From: Opitutales bacterium | GTDB taxonomy: Bacteria > Verrucomicrobiota > Verrucomicrobiia > Opitutales > UBA953 | Assembly: GCA_017546455.1 (NCBI GenBank) | Contig: JAFYWY010000076.1 | Location: 1-44,506, forward strand | Length of the DNA stretch: 44,506 nt | Direction: 5' to 3' | In this document: one piece after another, positions 16,615 to 25,902 of the stretch | Position numbering within the stretch: position 1 is the first letter of the stretch | Layout: every line of letters begins with the position of its first letter | The notes under the pieces: model-generated | The model's input: only the letters and a program-made list of their open reading frames with translations | Told to the model about the DNA's origin: nothing | Databases searched by the model: none | Translations under genes and position numbers: made by a program

Positions 16615-18555
16615 ATGATGAAGTCTTCCATTGATTTCGGTTGGGTTAAGATCGCGGCGGTGTCGCCCAAGGTGTACTTGGCGGATGTCCCCGCAAATGT
16701 GCGCGAGATCGGCGAGGCCATGAATCGCGCGGCAGCGCAGAATGCGGCCGTCGTCGCCTTTCCGGAGTTGTCGCTGACGGGGGCTTCCTGCGGCGACCTC
16801 TTTTATCAGTCGCTGCTTGCGAGTGAAGTTGAAAAGGGGTTGAAGGCACTCGCGAAGCTTACGTCGAGCCTTGATATTACGGCTATCGTCGGTGCTCCGA
16901 TCGGCATCCGCGGGCGCGTTTATAATTGCGCCGTGGTACTCAGCGGCGGGACGATTTGCGGGGCGGTTCCGAAAACGTATCTGACATGTTCGGAACAGCG
17001 TTGGTTTACGCCTGCCTCGGCGTTGGACGCTACCGAGTTCACGCTTGCCTGCGGGATGGCGGTGCCTGTCGGAACGGATCTGATTTTTGAAAACCGCTTT
17101 TTCGGGAAGTGTGCTTTCGGCGTCGAAATCGGCGCGGATTTGTACGCGACGGAAGCCCCGAGCGGCAGACTTGCGGCGGCGGGCGTGCCGCTTATTTTCA
17201 ATCTTTCGGCGGCGCCTTCCGTGGTCGGCAAACGGGCATTCCGCCGTGACGCCGTAAAAATGCAGTCGGCGCGTTGCTGTGCCGCCTACGTTTACGCGGG
17301 CGCGGGCACGGGCGAATCGACGACGGATTTGGTTTTCGGCGGCGAATGTTTCGTCGCGCAAAACGGCGTCTTGCTTGCCGAGTCCAAGCCTTTTTCCACC
17401 GAAACGGAATTGCTTTGGGCGCAGCCGGATGTCGATTACATCGCTTCGCGCCGTCGCATGAACACCGAATTTTCGGCCTCGGTCTGCCGCGCCGCGCAAA
17501 AGCCTTTCCGCCGCATCCATTTTGCTCTCGCTTCGACGCACACGGATTTGCCGGCGGCCGTTTTCGGCAAGGCCGACGCTTCGCCCTTCGTTCCTGCCGA
17601 AAAGGAACGCCGTGCGGAGACCTGCCGTGAAGCCTTTGAGATTCAGGTCGCCGGCTTGGTCCGCCGCCTGAGCCACACGCAGGCCAAGACCGTGGTGCTC
17701 GGCATTTCGGGCGGCTTGGATTCCACGCTTGCGATTCTGGTCGTGAAGGAAGCCTTTGCCCGCCTCGGTTTGGATCCGGCGGGAATTCGCGGCTACTCGC
17801 TCCCCGGACCGGGAACCTCGGTACGCACGCGTAAAAATGCCTTGGATCTGATGACGCGCCTCGGCATCGAAGCCGGGGAAATTTCCATTGTCCCCGCCGT
17901 CGAGCAGCACCTGCGCGATATCGGGCAGGCGGAAAACTGTTTTGATGCCGCGTACGAAAATGCGCAGGCGCGTGAACGCACGCAGATTCTGATGGATCTG
18001 GCAAACCGCTTCGGCGGCTTTGTCGTCGGAACGGGAGACCTCTCCGAAGCCGCGCTCGGCTGGTGTACTTTCAATGGTGACCAAATGTCGATGTATCACG
18101 TCAATATCGGGGTGCCGAAGACGCTTATCCGCCACATCATCGCCTGGGTCGCGGAAGAAAAGGGCGATGCCGCCATTGCGCAGACCCTGCAGGATATCAT
18201 CGATACGCCGATTTCGCCGGAACTCAAACCGCCGAGCGAAAGCGGAGAAATTGCCCAGAAAACCGAAGACCTGGTCGGCCCCTACGAGCTACACGACTTC
18301 TTTATCCATCATTTTTGCGGCAACGGATTCGCTCCGGAAAAAATCCGCCTGCTGGCCGAAAATGCTTTTGCGGGAGCTTACGACGAGGCCACGATCGAAA
18401 AGTGGCTCAATGTTTTCCTGCGCCGCTTCTTTTCGCAGCAGTTCAAGCGCTCGGCCTGTCCGGACGGCCCGAAAGTCCTCGAAGTCGGGCTGTCCCCGCG
18501 CGGCGACTGGGTTATGCCCAGCGACGCCCGTTTCGCGATGTGGTTGGAGCGTTAG
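16615..18555 (+). CDS. nadE: Glutamine-dependent NAD+ synthetase
   Basis: This two-domain enzyme makes NAD+ from deamido-NAD, ATP and glutamine. The N-terminal nitrilase-type glutaminase (about 1-270) has the Glu-Lys-Cys triad: E51 in FPELSLTG, K120 in PKTYL and C166 in GKCAFGVEIG. The C-terminal synthetase (about 340-640) has the ATP P-loop SGGLDST at 365-371, YSLPGPGTSVRTRKNA and GTGDLSEAALGWCTFNGDQM. At 646 residues it matches the long, ammonia-channelling class. It is divergent from pdxJ and stands alone. ATG codons at 16615 and 16618 are both possible. Confidence 0.95.
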   Translation: MMKSSIDFGWVKIAAVSPKVYLADVPANVREIGEAMNRAAAQNAAVVAFPELSLTGASCGDLFYQSLLASEVEKGLKALAKLTSSLDITAIVGAPIGIRGRVYNCAVVLSGGTICGAVPKTYLTCSEQRWFTPASALDATEFTLACGMAVPVGTDLIFENRFFGKCAFGVEIGADLYATEAPSGRLAAAGVPLIFNLSAAPSVVGKRAFRRDAVKMQSARCCAAYVYAGAGTGESTTDLVFGGECFVAQNGVLLAESKPFSTETELLWAQPDVDYIASRRRMNTEFSASVCRAAQKPFRRIHFALASTHTDLPAAVFGKADASPFVPAEKERRAETCREAFEIQVAGLVRRLSHTQAKTVVLGISGGLDSTLAILVVKEAFARLGLDPAGIRGYSLPGPGTSVRTRKNALDLMTRLGIEAGEISIVPAVEQHLRDIGQAENCFDAAYENAQARERTQILMDLANRFGGFVVGTGDLSEAALGWCTFNGDQMSMYHVNIGVPKTLIRHIIAWVAEEKGDAAIAQTLQDIIDTPISPELKPPSESGEIAQKTEDLVGPYELHDFFIHHFCGNGFAPEKIRLLAENAFAGAYDEATIEKWLNVFLRRFFSQQFKRSACPDGPKVLEVGLSPRGDWVMPSDARFAMWLER

Positions 18556-18682
18556 CGCCAAGCTGCAGGCGAGCTACAGCTTTGGTGAATAATGAATAGT
18601 GAATAACGAATAATTCATTCCGGTTAGCTATCGAATACGGACGTCGGAAAAGGCACGGCAGACGCTGGACAGCTCTATGCGG

Positions 18683-18709
18683 AGATTTTTGCTTGAGAGC
18701 AAAAATTTT
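18683..18709. repeat. Conserved hairpin repeat, copy 1
   Basis: ATTTTTGCT (18685-18693) pairs with AGCAAAAAT (18698-18706) around TGAG. A related copy at 26120-26147 keeps the stem despite base changes. Confidence 0.55.
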
Positions 18710-18811
18710 GAAATCGTTATGTTACCTATGTCTGGTTGCGCCTATTCATTATTCACTTCACTATTCCCCGCTTACTAGTCGCTGTCCTCCGATTTCCTCC
18801 GATTTCTACTT

Positions 18812-18842
18812 TTGACAAAGGCGGGCGGCTGTTTTTTACTAT
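18812..18842 (+). promoter_or_regulatory. Candidate sigma-70-type promoter for the mre operon
   Basis: TTGACA at 18812-18817 and TACTAT at 18837-18842 lie 19 nt apart, ending 27 nt before the mreB ATG. Spacing is longer than ideal; position and match make it plausible. Confidence 0.4.
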
Positions 18843-18869
18843 CCCGAAACACAATTAGCGCAATCAGAC

Positions 18870-19895
18870 ATGTCCATTTTCAGCAAATTTCCCGGAATTT
18901 TTTCCACCTCTATCGGCATTGACCTCGGAACCGCGAACGTCCTCGTTTATCTGAAGGGCCGCGGGATTATCATGAACGAGCCGAGCTACGTCGCTCTCGA
19001 CAAGGAAACCCGCAAGGTATTGGCGGTCGGGAATGAGGCCAAACGTATGGCGGCGGTTGCTCCGGAAAACATTTCGGTGATTCGTCCGATGAAGGACGGC
19101 GTAATTGCGGACTTTGACGTCAGCGAGCAGATGCTGCGCTACTTTATCGGCAAGGCTGCCCGCCATTCGATTTTGACGCACCTGACGGTTGTGATTGCGG
19201 TGCCCTACGGCATCAATCCGGTGCAGCGTCGCGCCGTTGAGGAGTCCGCCTACCGTGCGGGCGCGCAGAACGTGCGTATTATTTTCGAGCCGGTTGCTTC
19301 GGCGCTCGGCGTCGGTTTGCCGGTCGGCGAACCGGAAGCCAGCATGATTGTCGATATCGGGGGCGGGACGACGGAAGTCGCGGTGCTTTCGCTCGGCGGG
19401 ATTGTCTCGGCGCGCAGCTTGAGCGTCGGCGGTGATGCCTTGGAACGCGCGATTATCGAAAGTGTCCGCGCGAATTACAATTTGGTGATTTCGGAGCGTA
19501 TGGCGGAAGATTTGAAGAAGAACATCGGTTCCGCTTATCCGCTCGAACAGGAAATGACGATGGAAATCAAGGGCCGCGACGCGATGTCCGGCTTGCCGCG
19601 CGCGATGATCGTCCGTTCGGAGGAAGTCCGCGAAGCCATGCTCCCGAGCTTCAAGACGATGGCGCAGGCGATCCACCAGACGCTGGAACACTGCCCGCCG
19701 GAAATCTCGGGGAACCTCATCGACCGCGGTGCTGCCATCGCCGGCGGGGGCGCGTTGATTCGCGGCCTGGACCGTTACTTCAGCGATTTCCTCGGTTTGC
19801 CCTTCTTCCCGGCGGAAGACCCGCTCTTTGCGGTGGTGCAGGGAACCGGAATTTCGATTGAAAACTCCGACTGGAATCGCCCGCGGATGCGCTAA
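18870..19895 (+). CDS. mreB: Rod-shape actin homologue MreB
   Basis: MreB forms membrane-bound filaments that guide lateral wall synthesis. The 341-residue protein has the actin-fold signatures: phosphate 1 GIDLGTANVLVYLKGRG, the PMKDGVIADFDVSEQML block, phosphate 2 MIVDIGGGTTEVAVLSLGG and the adenosine motif AIAGGGALIRGLDRY. Length is normal. It heads an mreB-mreC-mreD-PBP2-miaA run. No Shine-Dalgarno sequence precedes the ATG. Confidence 0.97.
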   Translation: MSIFSKFPGIFSTSIGIDLGTANVLVYLKGRGIIMNEPSYVALDKETRKVLAVGNEAKRMAAVAPENISVIRPMKDGVIADFDVSEQMLRYFIGKAARHSILTHLTVVIAVPYGINPVQRRAVEESAYRAGAQNVRIIFEPVASALGVGLPVGEPEASMIVDIGGGTTEVAVLSLGGIVSARSLSVGGDALERAIIESVRANYNLVISERMAEDLKKNIGSAYPLEQEMTMEIKGRDAMSGLPRAMIVRSEEVREAMLPSFKTMAQAIHQTLEHCPPEISGNLIDRGAAIAGGGALIRGLDRYFSDFLGLPFFPAEDPLFAVVQGTGISIENSDWNRPRMR

Positions 19896-19916
19896 CGCCT
19901 GTTTCCCGATTCGGAA

Positions 19917-20780
19917 GTGTCTTCGCATTATCGAGATTTCCGACCCTTTCTTTTCGGCATTTTTGCGATTGTCGCGTGCTGGTTTGCCCCGGCGTTTTTC
20001 AAGCGCTTCTGCTACGAATCGTTTCAGGAGTTTTCGGCGCCGGCGTTTCTGATGGCGTCGCATGCGAAGGATTTGTCGCGCTATTGGGAATTGCGTTCGC
20101 GTTCGAAGCACGAGCTGATCGAAGCGGGGCGCGATGCGGCCCGTCAGGCGGGAACGCTTGAGATCGAAGCGCAGCAGCGCACGCTTTTGCGCGAGGAAAA
20201 CCGCCGATTGGAAAAGCTTTGCGGGCTGCCGTCCCGACCGGAAATGCGCACGCTTGTCGCCCGCGTGGCTCAGCGTAATATCGGGCTTTGGTGGCAGCAA
20301 ATCGTCATTCGCCGCGGGCGGGTGGACGGTGTGCGCGTCGGCGCTCCGGTGATCGACGCCGAGGGCGTGGTCGGGCGCGTGCGGGAGGTCTTCGCTTATA
20401 CGAGCGTCGTCGAACTGATTTCGAGCCCCTCGTTCCGCATTTCCGCCTATGTGGAAGGCAGCGATTATCCGGTGACCTTTTTCGGCTCGGGTGCCGGGCC
20501 TTTTCAGCGCCCGCGCGGCGTGATTCGGGACATTCCCTCCGATTTCCCCGAGCGCTTTGAGGAGAATCCGTCGATTCTGACGACGGGCGTCGGCGGCGTT
20601 TTCCCGGGCGGGCTTTTTCTCGGCCGCATGGCGGAAGGGATGCGTCTGACGGATGACGGCCTGTTTTTCGAGGCGCGCGTGGAGCTGCGTCCCGGTCTGG
20701 CTTCGGTCGAGGAAGTGGCCGTGTTGGTGCCCGTGAAAGCGGACGTTACGGAATACAACGAGTGGGAGGCGGTCCCTTAG
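19917..20780 (+). CDS. mreC: Cell-shape-determining protein MreC
   Basis: MreC is a bitopic protein that joins MreB, MreD and PBP2 in the elongasome. The 287-residue protein has one N-terminal helix (about 11-28), a coiled-coil segment (about 60-105) and a periplasmic beta domain with IVIRRGRVDGVRVGAPVIDA, GVVGRVREV and LTTGVGGVFPGGLFLG, matching the family. Start codon is GTG at 19917, with GGAAG just before it. It lies 21 nt after mreB. Confidence 0.9.
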   Translation: MSSHYRDFRPFLFGIFAIVACWFAPAFFKRFCYESFQEFSAPAFLMASHAKDLSRYWELRSRSKHELIEAGRDAARQAGTLEIEAQQRTLLREENRRLEKLCGLPSRPEMRTLVARVAQRNIGLWWQQIVIRRGRVDGVRVGAPVIDAEGVVGRVREVFAYTSVVELISSPSFRISAYVEGSDYPVTFFGSGAGPFQRPRGVIRDIPSDFPERFEENPSILTTGVGGVFPGGLFLGRMAEGMRLTDDGLFFEARVELRPGLASVEEVAVLVPVKADVTEYNEWEAVP

Positions 20781-20793
20781 GGGCGGGCGTTGG

Positions 20794-21432
20794 ATGGCGG
20801 CGATGAACTTCAGCAAAGGGCTTTTTTACTGGGCTCCTTCTCTCGTTTGTGCCTGCTTTTGGTGCTTTGCGCTGGCCGTTTTTACGGATTTGCTCGCGCC
20901 TTTCGGCATTACGTTTTTTACAGCGGGTTTGCTTGTCGTCATTCCCGCGCTGCTGATGCCTTTTTCCCGCGGCTTGCTCTGCGTGTTTTTGAGCGGTTGC
21001 ATCGTCGATGCCTCCTTGCCGATTCCTTTTGAGCTGACGCATTCGCTGAGCTTTTGGGCGGCGGAGCGGCACGTTTCGCTTTTCGGCGATATCCCGGCGG
21101 ATGTTCCCGCGTTTTTCGGTTTTGTCGCCGGCTGGATGATTTTCGCCTACCTCGTCCTGCGGCTTTTGCGTTCCCGCATTTCCGCCGTTCACCCGCTTCA
21201 ATGGATCGTCAGCGCGGAAATCGTCAACGCGATTATCTTTGTCTTCTGGGCGACGGCGATGGGCTGGACGCGCTTTGACGAGCCGGCGTATTGGGGCGGG
21301 CTGTTGCTCAATCTGTTTTTCTCCGCGCTGGTGATTTTTATTTTCGGGTGGTGGTTTTTCGATTTGCAGCTGGCGGCCTATCGCCTCTGCGGGATTGACA
21401 TCATCCGCGAACGGGAAGGAGAGGGCGAATGA
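20794..21432 (+). CDS. mreD: Rod-shape-determining protein MreD-like
   Basis: A 212-residue integral membrane protein with about five or six hydrophobic helices and few conserved residues, as is usual for MreD. The call rests on its position between mreC and a class B PBP2, its size and its topology. It begins 13 nt after mreC and overlaps the PBP2 gene by 4 nt (ATGA), indicating translational coupling. It is somewhat longer than most MreD proteins. Confidence 0.75.
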   Translation: MAAMNFSKGLFYWAPSLVCACFWCFALAVFTDLLAPFGITFFTAGLLVVIPALLMPFSRGLLCVFLSGCIVDASLPIPFELTHSLSFWAAERHVSLFGDIPADVPAFFGFVAGWMIFAYLVLRLLRSRISAVHPLQWIVSAEIVNAIIFVFWATAMGWTRFDEPAYWGGLLLNLFFSALVIFIFGWWFFDLQLAAYRLCGIDIIREREGEGE

Positions 21433-23363
21433 TCCAACAGACCCGCGCTCCCGGAGTGGCGCCGATACGCATTGCGGTCGTCGGCGTGTTTTTCGTGTTC
21501 ACCTTCCTTTTCCTGCTGGCGGGATTGGCGCGCCTACAGATTTTTGAAAGCGACGAATACAGCTCGGAGCACCGTCAGCAGAGCCGCCGTATCGTCATGA
21601 CGCCGGCGCCGCGCGGAGAGATCCGGGACCGCAACGGCAACATCATCGTCGCCAATCGCGCCCGCTTTTCCGTCGTCGCGGACTTAAGTTTGTTGCGGGA
21701 TGAAATCGATGCCGCCTATGTCAATGCCGTTCGCAAAGCGCGCAAGCAGCGTTCCCGCTCCGCGTCCGTGCGGATCGACCGCGACGCTTTGCTGAATACG
21801 GCGCGTATTGAGGTCTTGCAAAAATATCAGGACCGCGTCAATCGCACTATCGGGCGGCAGGCCGTTTTGGAACCGAAGACGATTTTGCGCCACATCGGGC
21901 AAAAACGGACCTTGGACTTTCCGCTGGCGGAGAATCTGACGGACCTCGAGCGGGCGCGCTTCATCGAGCAGTTTCCCGTCAACGGGCCGGTGCGGCTCTA
22001 TGTGGACAGCGTGCGGTTTTATCCCTACGGCAAGCTGGCGGCACACGTACTCGGATTCTTGGTCAACACGGAGGATATTTCGACGGAAAGTGTTCCGCAG
22101 CGCCACGCGAATATCGGGATTTCCCGTTACCGCGGGAAGACCGGCGCGACGGGATTAGAAAAACAGCTCGATGTCGCTTTGCGCGGTGTGCCCGGCTATC
22201 GCCTGTGGATGGTGCACCCGAACGGCTACCTTTACAACATGCTCGAAGAGGTCAAACCGATTCAGGGCGCGCTGATTTACACGACGCTCGACCTCGATTT
22301 GCAACAGGAAGTCGAAGCGGCGATGGCGACGGTCAATCGCCCCGGCGCCGCGATTGTGCTGGACGTCGAATCCGGCGAAATCCTCGCGCTGGCCAGCAGC
22401 TTTTGTTACGACCCGAACGAATTTTCCGTCATCATCCGCTCTGCGTATCAGAAGGAACTCGTGGCCCGCGATGCGAATATCCTCGCCAACCGCGCGCTCC
22501 AGGGGCGCTATCCGCCGGGTTCGACCTTCAAGCTGATTACCGCCATTGCCGCCTTGCGCAGCGGAAAGATTCACTCCGATACGACCTTTAATTGCGGCTC
22601 GTATCTGCGCGTGCATCGTCGCAACTGGCCCGAACACGACGGCGCCTCCTTCGGCGAATGCGATGTGGCGCGTATGATTCGCGTTTCTTCCAATGTCTTT
22701 TGCTATCATACCGCGCTCGAAATCGGTTGGGAACCGATTACCGCGGAGGCGCGCCGCTTCGGATTCGACAAACGCATCGCACTCGAATTGCCGGAAGCCA
22801 CGGGGCGCTACCTCGTCGTCCCATCTCCCGAATACAAACGCGAAGAAATCGGCGCCGGAGGCTGGGTGACCGGCGACACGCTCAATATGTCCATCGGGCA
22901 GGGCTATCTGCTGACCTCGCCGATGCACGTCGCCTGCATGACGGCCTCGATCGCGCGGCGGGAAACGCGTACTTCGCCGACGATTATTTACGATCCCGAA
23001 CGCGCCGGAAAACGCGTAAAGCACGGCGGTGAGGACATCGGGCTCTCCGACGACGCCTACGCGACACTCCTGCGCGGCATGGAAGAGGCCGTCGAAAAAG
23101 GCACCGGCCGTCGCGCGCGTGTGGACGGCCTGCGCATTGCCGGAAAAACGGGGACCGCCCAGTGGACGAATCGCGGAAAGCGCGCAAACCTCGCCTGGTT
23201 TACCGGATTTGCTCCCGTAAACAAGCCGAAGATTGCCGTTGCCGTCGTGTTCGAAGCGGAAAAAGAAGACAATATGGCGGGCGGTGCCACGGCAGGCCCC
23301 GTCGCCGGACGCATTTTCAAAAAATGGAAAGAGCTTAATCTGGACGGGGGAACGCAGGAATGA
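21429..23363 (+). CDS. mrdA: Penicillin-binding protein 2 (elongation transpeptidase)
   Basis: A class B PBP that cross-links peptidoglycan during elongation. The 644-residue protein has one N-terminal helix (about 14-36), a PBP dimer domain (PRGEIRDRNGNIIVANRARF and GATGLEKQLD), and the transpeptidase triad: S365-T-F-K, S420-S-N and K573-T-G. Context (mreBCD upstream) and sequence agree on PBP2 rather than the divisome PBP3. rodA, which often follows, is absent; miaA overlaps the end by 4 nt. Confidence 0.94.
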   Translation: MIQQTRAPGVAPIRIAVVGVFFVFTFLFLLAGLARLQIFESDEYSSEHRQQSRRIVMTPAPRGEIRDRNGNIIVANRARFSVVADLSLLRDEIDAAYVNAVRKARKQRSRSASVRIDRDALLNTARIEVLQKYQDRVNRTIGRQAVLEPKTILRHIGQKRTLDFPLAENLTDLERARFIEQFPVNGPVRLYVDSVRFYPYGKLAAHVLGFLVNTEDISTESVPQRHANIGISRYRGKTGATGLEKQLDVALRGVPGYRLWMVHPNGYLYNMLEEVKPIQGALIYTTLDLDLQQEVEAAMATVNRPGAAIVLDVESGEILALASSFCYDPNEFSVIIRSAYQKELVARDANILANRALQGRYPPGSTFKLITAIAALRSGKIHSDTTFNCGSYLRVHRRNWPEHDGASFGECDVARMIRVSSNVFCYHTALEIGWEPITAEARRFGFDKRIALELPEATGRYLVVPSPEYKREEIGAGGWVTGDTLNMSIGQGYLLTSPMHVACMTASIARRETRTSPTIIYDPERAGKRVKHGGEDIGLSDDAYATLLRGMEEAVEKGTGRRARVDGLRIAGKTGTAQWTNRGKRANLAWFTGFAPVNKPKIAVAVVFEAEKEDNMAGGATAGPVAGRIFKKWKELNLDGGTQE

Positions 23364-24256
23364 CGGACGAGGGAGCGGACATTTTTGTTATCACGGGAAC
23401 GACGGCCGTCGGGAAAACCGAGACCGCCCTGCGCTGGGCGGAGACGCACAACGCGGAAATCGTTTCCTGCGATTCGACGAACGTTTATCGCGGGATGGAC
23501 ATCGGGACGGCCAAGCCGACGCTTGCCGAGCGCTCCCGCGTTGTCCACCACGGTATCGACCTGGTCGAGCCGAGTGAAAAATTCTCCGTCGGCGACTATT
23601 TGGCCTTTGCCGTTCCCTGCGTCGCAGACATCCTTGCGCGCGGGAAGCGCGTGCTCGTTACCGGCGGGAGCGGGTTTTACCTGAAGGCCTTTTACGCGCC
23701 CGTAACCGACGAAATTGAGGTGCCCGAATCCGTTCGCGCCCGCGTGGAAGCGCTTTTTGCGCAGGGAAATGACTGCGCCGTAAACGCCCTGCGGGAGCTC
23801 AATCCCGACGGCGCGCCCGGCTTCGACTGGCAAAATCCGCGCCGCGTCGTCCGCGCGCTCGAGCGTTGCCTCGCCAGCGGAAAGACCATCGCGGAGCTGC
23901 TTGCCGAAATGAACGCACGCGTCTCTCCCTTTGCCGCTTACAAAGTGCGGACGGTTTTGCTGGCCCGCGACAAAGAGGAGCTGAGCCGCCGCATCGCTTT
24001 GCGCGTGGACCAAATGCTGGAGCAGGGCTTGATCGAAGAGGTGCGGGGCCTGGCGCGCGAGCGCGGCCTGCGCCCGGACACGCCTGCCGGCAACGCCATC
24101 GGCTACCGCGAAACCCTGGAGTGGCTGGCAAACGGCGAAGCGGGCGGCATCCCCGCACTCGCGGAAAAAATCGCCCTCTCGACACGCCGCCTCGCTGCCA
24201 AGCAGCGCAAGTGGTTTCGCACGCAAATCCCCGTGGATTGCGTCATCGATTTGTAG
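23360..24256 (+). CDS. miaA: tRNA dimethylallyltransferase
   Basis: MiaA adds a dimethylallyl group to A37 of tRNAs reading UNN codons. The 298-residue protein shows the P-loop TGTTAVGKTETAL (K19), SCDSTNVYRGMDIGTAKPT with the catalytic aspartate, the VTGGSGFYLKAF motif and QNPRRVVRALERCL. The usual DSxQVY is DSTNVY here, a mild deviation. The gene overlaps mrdA by 4 nt and so seems to be the last gene of the cell-shape operon. A family 1 repeat starts about 20 nt past the stop. Confidence 0.94.
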   Translation: MTDEGADIFVITGTTAVGKTETALRWAETHNAEIVSCDSTNVYRGMDIGTAKPTLAERSRVVHHGIDLVEPSEKFSVGDYLAFAVPCVADILARGKRVLVTGGSGFYLKAFYAPVTDEIEVPESVRARVEALFAQGNDCAVNALRELNPDGAPGFDWQNPRRVVRALERCLASGKTIAELLAEMNARVSPFAAYKVRTVLLARDKEELSRRIALRVDQMLEQGLIEEVRGLARERGLRPDTPAGNAIGYRETLEWLANGEAGGIPALAEKIALSTRRLAAKQRKWFRTQIPVDCVIDL

Positions 24257-24276
24257 TTCGTTTTGCGGGCGTCTCG

Positions 24277-24992
24277 CTCCATTGCGCCGCAGGCGCGTAA
24301 GCGGAGCCCATTCTGTCGCTTAGCGGCGCATAAATTCGGTGGCTTATCCGCGGGTTTCGGCTATTGCCTACACCCACGGTTATCCAGTGTAGTGCACCTT
24401 CGGAGCACTGCTTCAAAGAGATAATTGTGAATGCTCACTGCTTAGAAAATTCGCCAATTGCGAAGCACAAGCTTCCCCGCTTGCGGGAAACATTGCTTTG
24501 CTATTTGCAACAGCCTCTTTGAGGTCTCTCTCTCGGATATGTCGATTGAATCCTCAAAGCAAGCTTTAGGAATTCGTTTTTAGGCCTGGGCTCAAGCTTT
24601 CTTCCGTCCAGCTCGTCAGAACATGTGCGCCGAAGGTGCACTGCTTCAAAGAGATAATTGTGAATGCTCACAGCTTAGAAAATTCGCCAATTGCGAAGCA
24701 CAAGCTTCCCCGCTTGCGGGGAAACATTGCTTTGCTATTTGCAACAGCCTCTTTGAGGTCTCTCTCTCGGATATGTTGATTGAACCCTCAAAGCAAGCTT
24801 TAGGAATTCGTTTTTAGGCTTGGGCTCAAGCTTTCTTTCCGTCCAGCTCGTCAGAACATGTGCGCCGGAGGTGCACTACATTGGATAACCGTGGGTGCAG
24901 GCAGTAGCCGAAACCCGCGGATAGGCGGCTTTGCCGTCATGCGCCGATCGAGGACACGCTTACTCCCTGACGCTCCTGCGGCGCAATGGAAC
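24277..24992. repeat. Compound inverted element: two family 1 copies flanking a tandem duplication
   Basis: The left arm (about 24277-24404) is a family 1 copy in reverse orientation and the right arm (about 24861-24992) a copy in forward orientation, so the unit is bounded by TCCATTGCGCCGCAGG and CCTGCGGCGCAATGGAAC. Between them two copies of a segment of about 233 nt lie head to tail (24405-24637 and 24638-24872), differing by a few substitutions and two single-base indels. ORFs such as one starting at 24858 only reflect the repeat. No transposase is present. Confidence 0.75.
24405..24872 (+). repeat. Tandem direct duplication, unit about 233 nt
   Basis: Both units begin GCACTGCTTCAAAGAGATAA and run through AAAATTCGCCAATTGCGAAG to CCAGCTCGTCAGAACATGTG. 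Differences include an extra G in a G-run, an extra T in CTTTCTTTCCG and scattered substitutions, so the duplication is fairly recent. Confidence 0.85.
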
Positions 24993-25006
24993 GAGTTGCA
25001 TGCTTT

Positions 25007-25043
25007 CATAAAAAGCGTCCCGCAGGCATTACCTGCGGGACGC
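25007..25043 (-). terminator. Terminator of the 25072-25902 PEP-CTERM gene
   Basis: A perfect 12-bp stem (25015-25026 with 25032-25043, GCGTCCCGCAGG) with a 5-nt loop, followed on the minus strand by a T-run, 28 nt past the stop codon. Confidence 0.9.
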
Positions 25044-25071
25044 GAGCTCTGGTTTATGCGGAACTAAAAAA

Positions 25072-25902
25072 TTACCGGCGACGGCGGCGGGCTCCTACGA
25101 GGCAGAGAGCACCGAGACCGGCGAGCAAACCGAACGCAGAGGGTTCCGGAATAGGAGTGCGCACGTCTTTATTGAAGTTTGATAGTTGGACTTGCACATC
25201 CCCTCCTCGAGCGGCAGACGTGAACCACCCGGCGTTCAGAGTTGTGTCGGGAGATATGCTGCCAAGATTAGCAAGGTCATATATACGTTGTGTACTATTG
25301 TAGGAGAAGCTGATTCGATCTGCTATGGTTGAATCCTGAAATGATTCAATTACAATTGTGTATTTGTGGACGCTATCAGAAATATTTCCTTTAGGGCCAA
25401 TTGAAGCTTGCATCTTGGATTCATCCCAATGAATCGTGGAGGTGTAGTCCGCTCCGAGGTTTCTGTTAAGGGCATATGTGTGTTCGCCAGGTCGGCTATC
25501 TCCGTTAGCAACATTAGTATTGTAGGTAAAAATACCTGCAGCTCCTCGCGAGTCCCAGCCAATGCTGGGGACATCAATGTAGTTCCCGAAGAGAATTGAG
25601 CTTCCGTTTGCTGCCAAATAGAAATTGAAAATAGGTTGTCCGTCGTTGCTTCCTCCCAAGGTGACGACGTTAAATGTAAAAGAGTAGCGAGCGTCTTCGT
25701 TGAGGCTGATGGACGCTGCGTCCCTCCAAGTCGTATTTGTAACTCCGGAGACTGAGTTTGATCCTTTTCTCTGTAGTTGGCTGTTGTCTCTATAGCTGAT
25801 GGAGTTGTAGTTAAAGCCGTCAACTCCATCGATGGTCGCATCTGCCATTGCGCAGGCAGCTCCGGCGGCGATGAGGGTTACGATTGATAATGATTTTTTC
25901 AT
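25072..25902 (-). CDS. PEP-CTERM surface protein, unknown core
   Basis: This 276-residue exported protein has a signal peptide (MKKSLSIVTLIAAGAACAMA) and the exosortase sorting signal IPEPSAFGLLAGLGALCLVG followed by an all-arginine end. The core, rich in Ser, Asn, Thr and aromatic residues, looks like beta strands (ARYSFTFNVVTLGG, KYTIVIESFQDS, RISFSYNSTQRIYDL). I do not recognise a named domain; a lectin-like sandwich is possible. It differs from the four-gene cluster at 39-43 kb in both signal peptide and upstream sequence. It has its own strong terminator and sits beside a repeat element. Confidence 0.85.
   Translation of the reverse strand: MKKSLSIVTLIAAGAACAMADATIDGVDGFNYNSISYRDNSQLQRKGSNSVSGVTNTTWRDAASISLNEDARYSFTFNVVTLGGSNDGQPIFNFYLAANGSSILFGNYIDVPSIGWDSRGAAGIFTYNTNVANGDSRPGEHTYALNRNLGADYTSTIHWDESKMQASIGPKGNISDSVHKYTIVIESFQDSTIADRISFSYNSTQRIYDLANLGSISPDTTLNAGWFTSAARGGDVQVQLSNFNKDVRTPIPEPSAFGLLAGLGALCLVGARRRRR

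Larger units (their letters stand above)
18556..18869. other. Repeat-rich gap upstream of mreB
   Basis: No gene is visible in this gap of about 310 nt. It carries GTGAATAATGAATAG-type repeats (18583-18620 and about 18742-18775), a hairpin (18685-18706) that recurs near 26.1 kb, a GTTACCTATGTCTGGTTGCG motif (18720-18742) shared with 5.2 and 35.4 kb, and a candidate mreB promoter at its end. Confidence 0.6.

Noticed and set aside
24405-24872. Possible CRISPR or satellite array
   Set aside because: Only two long units directly abutting, no short repeats with unique spacers and no cas genes.
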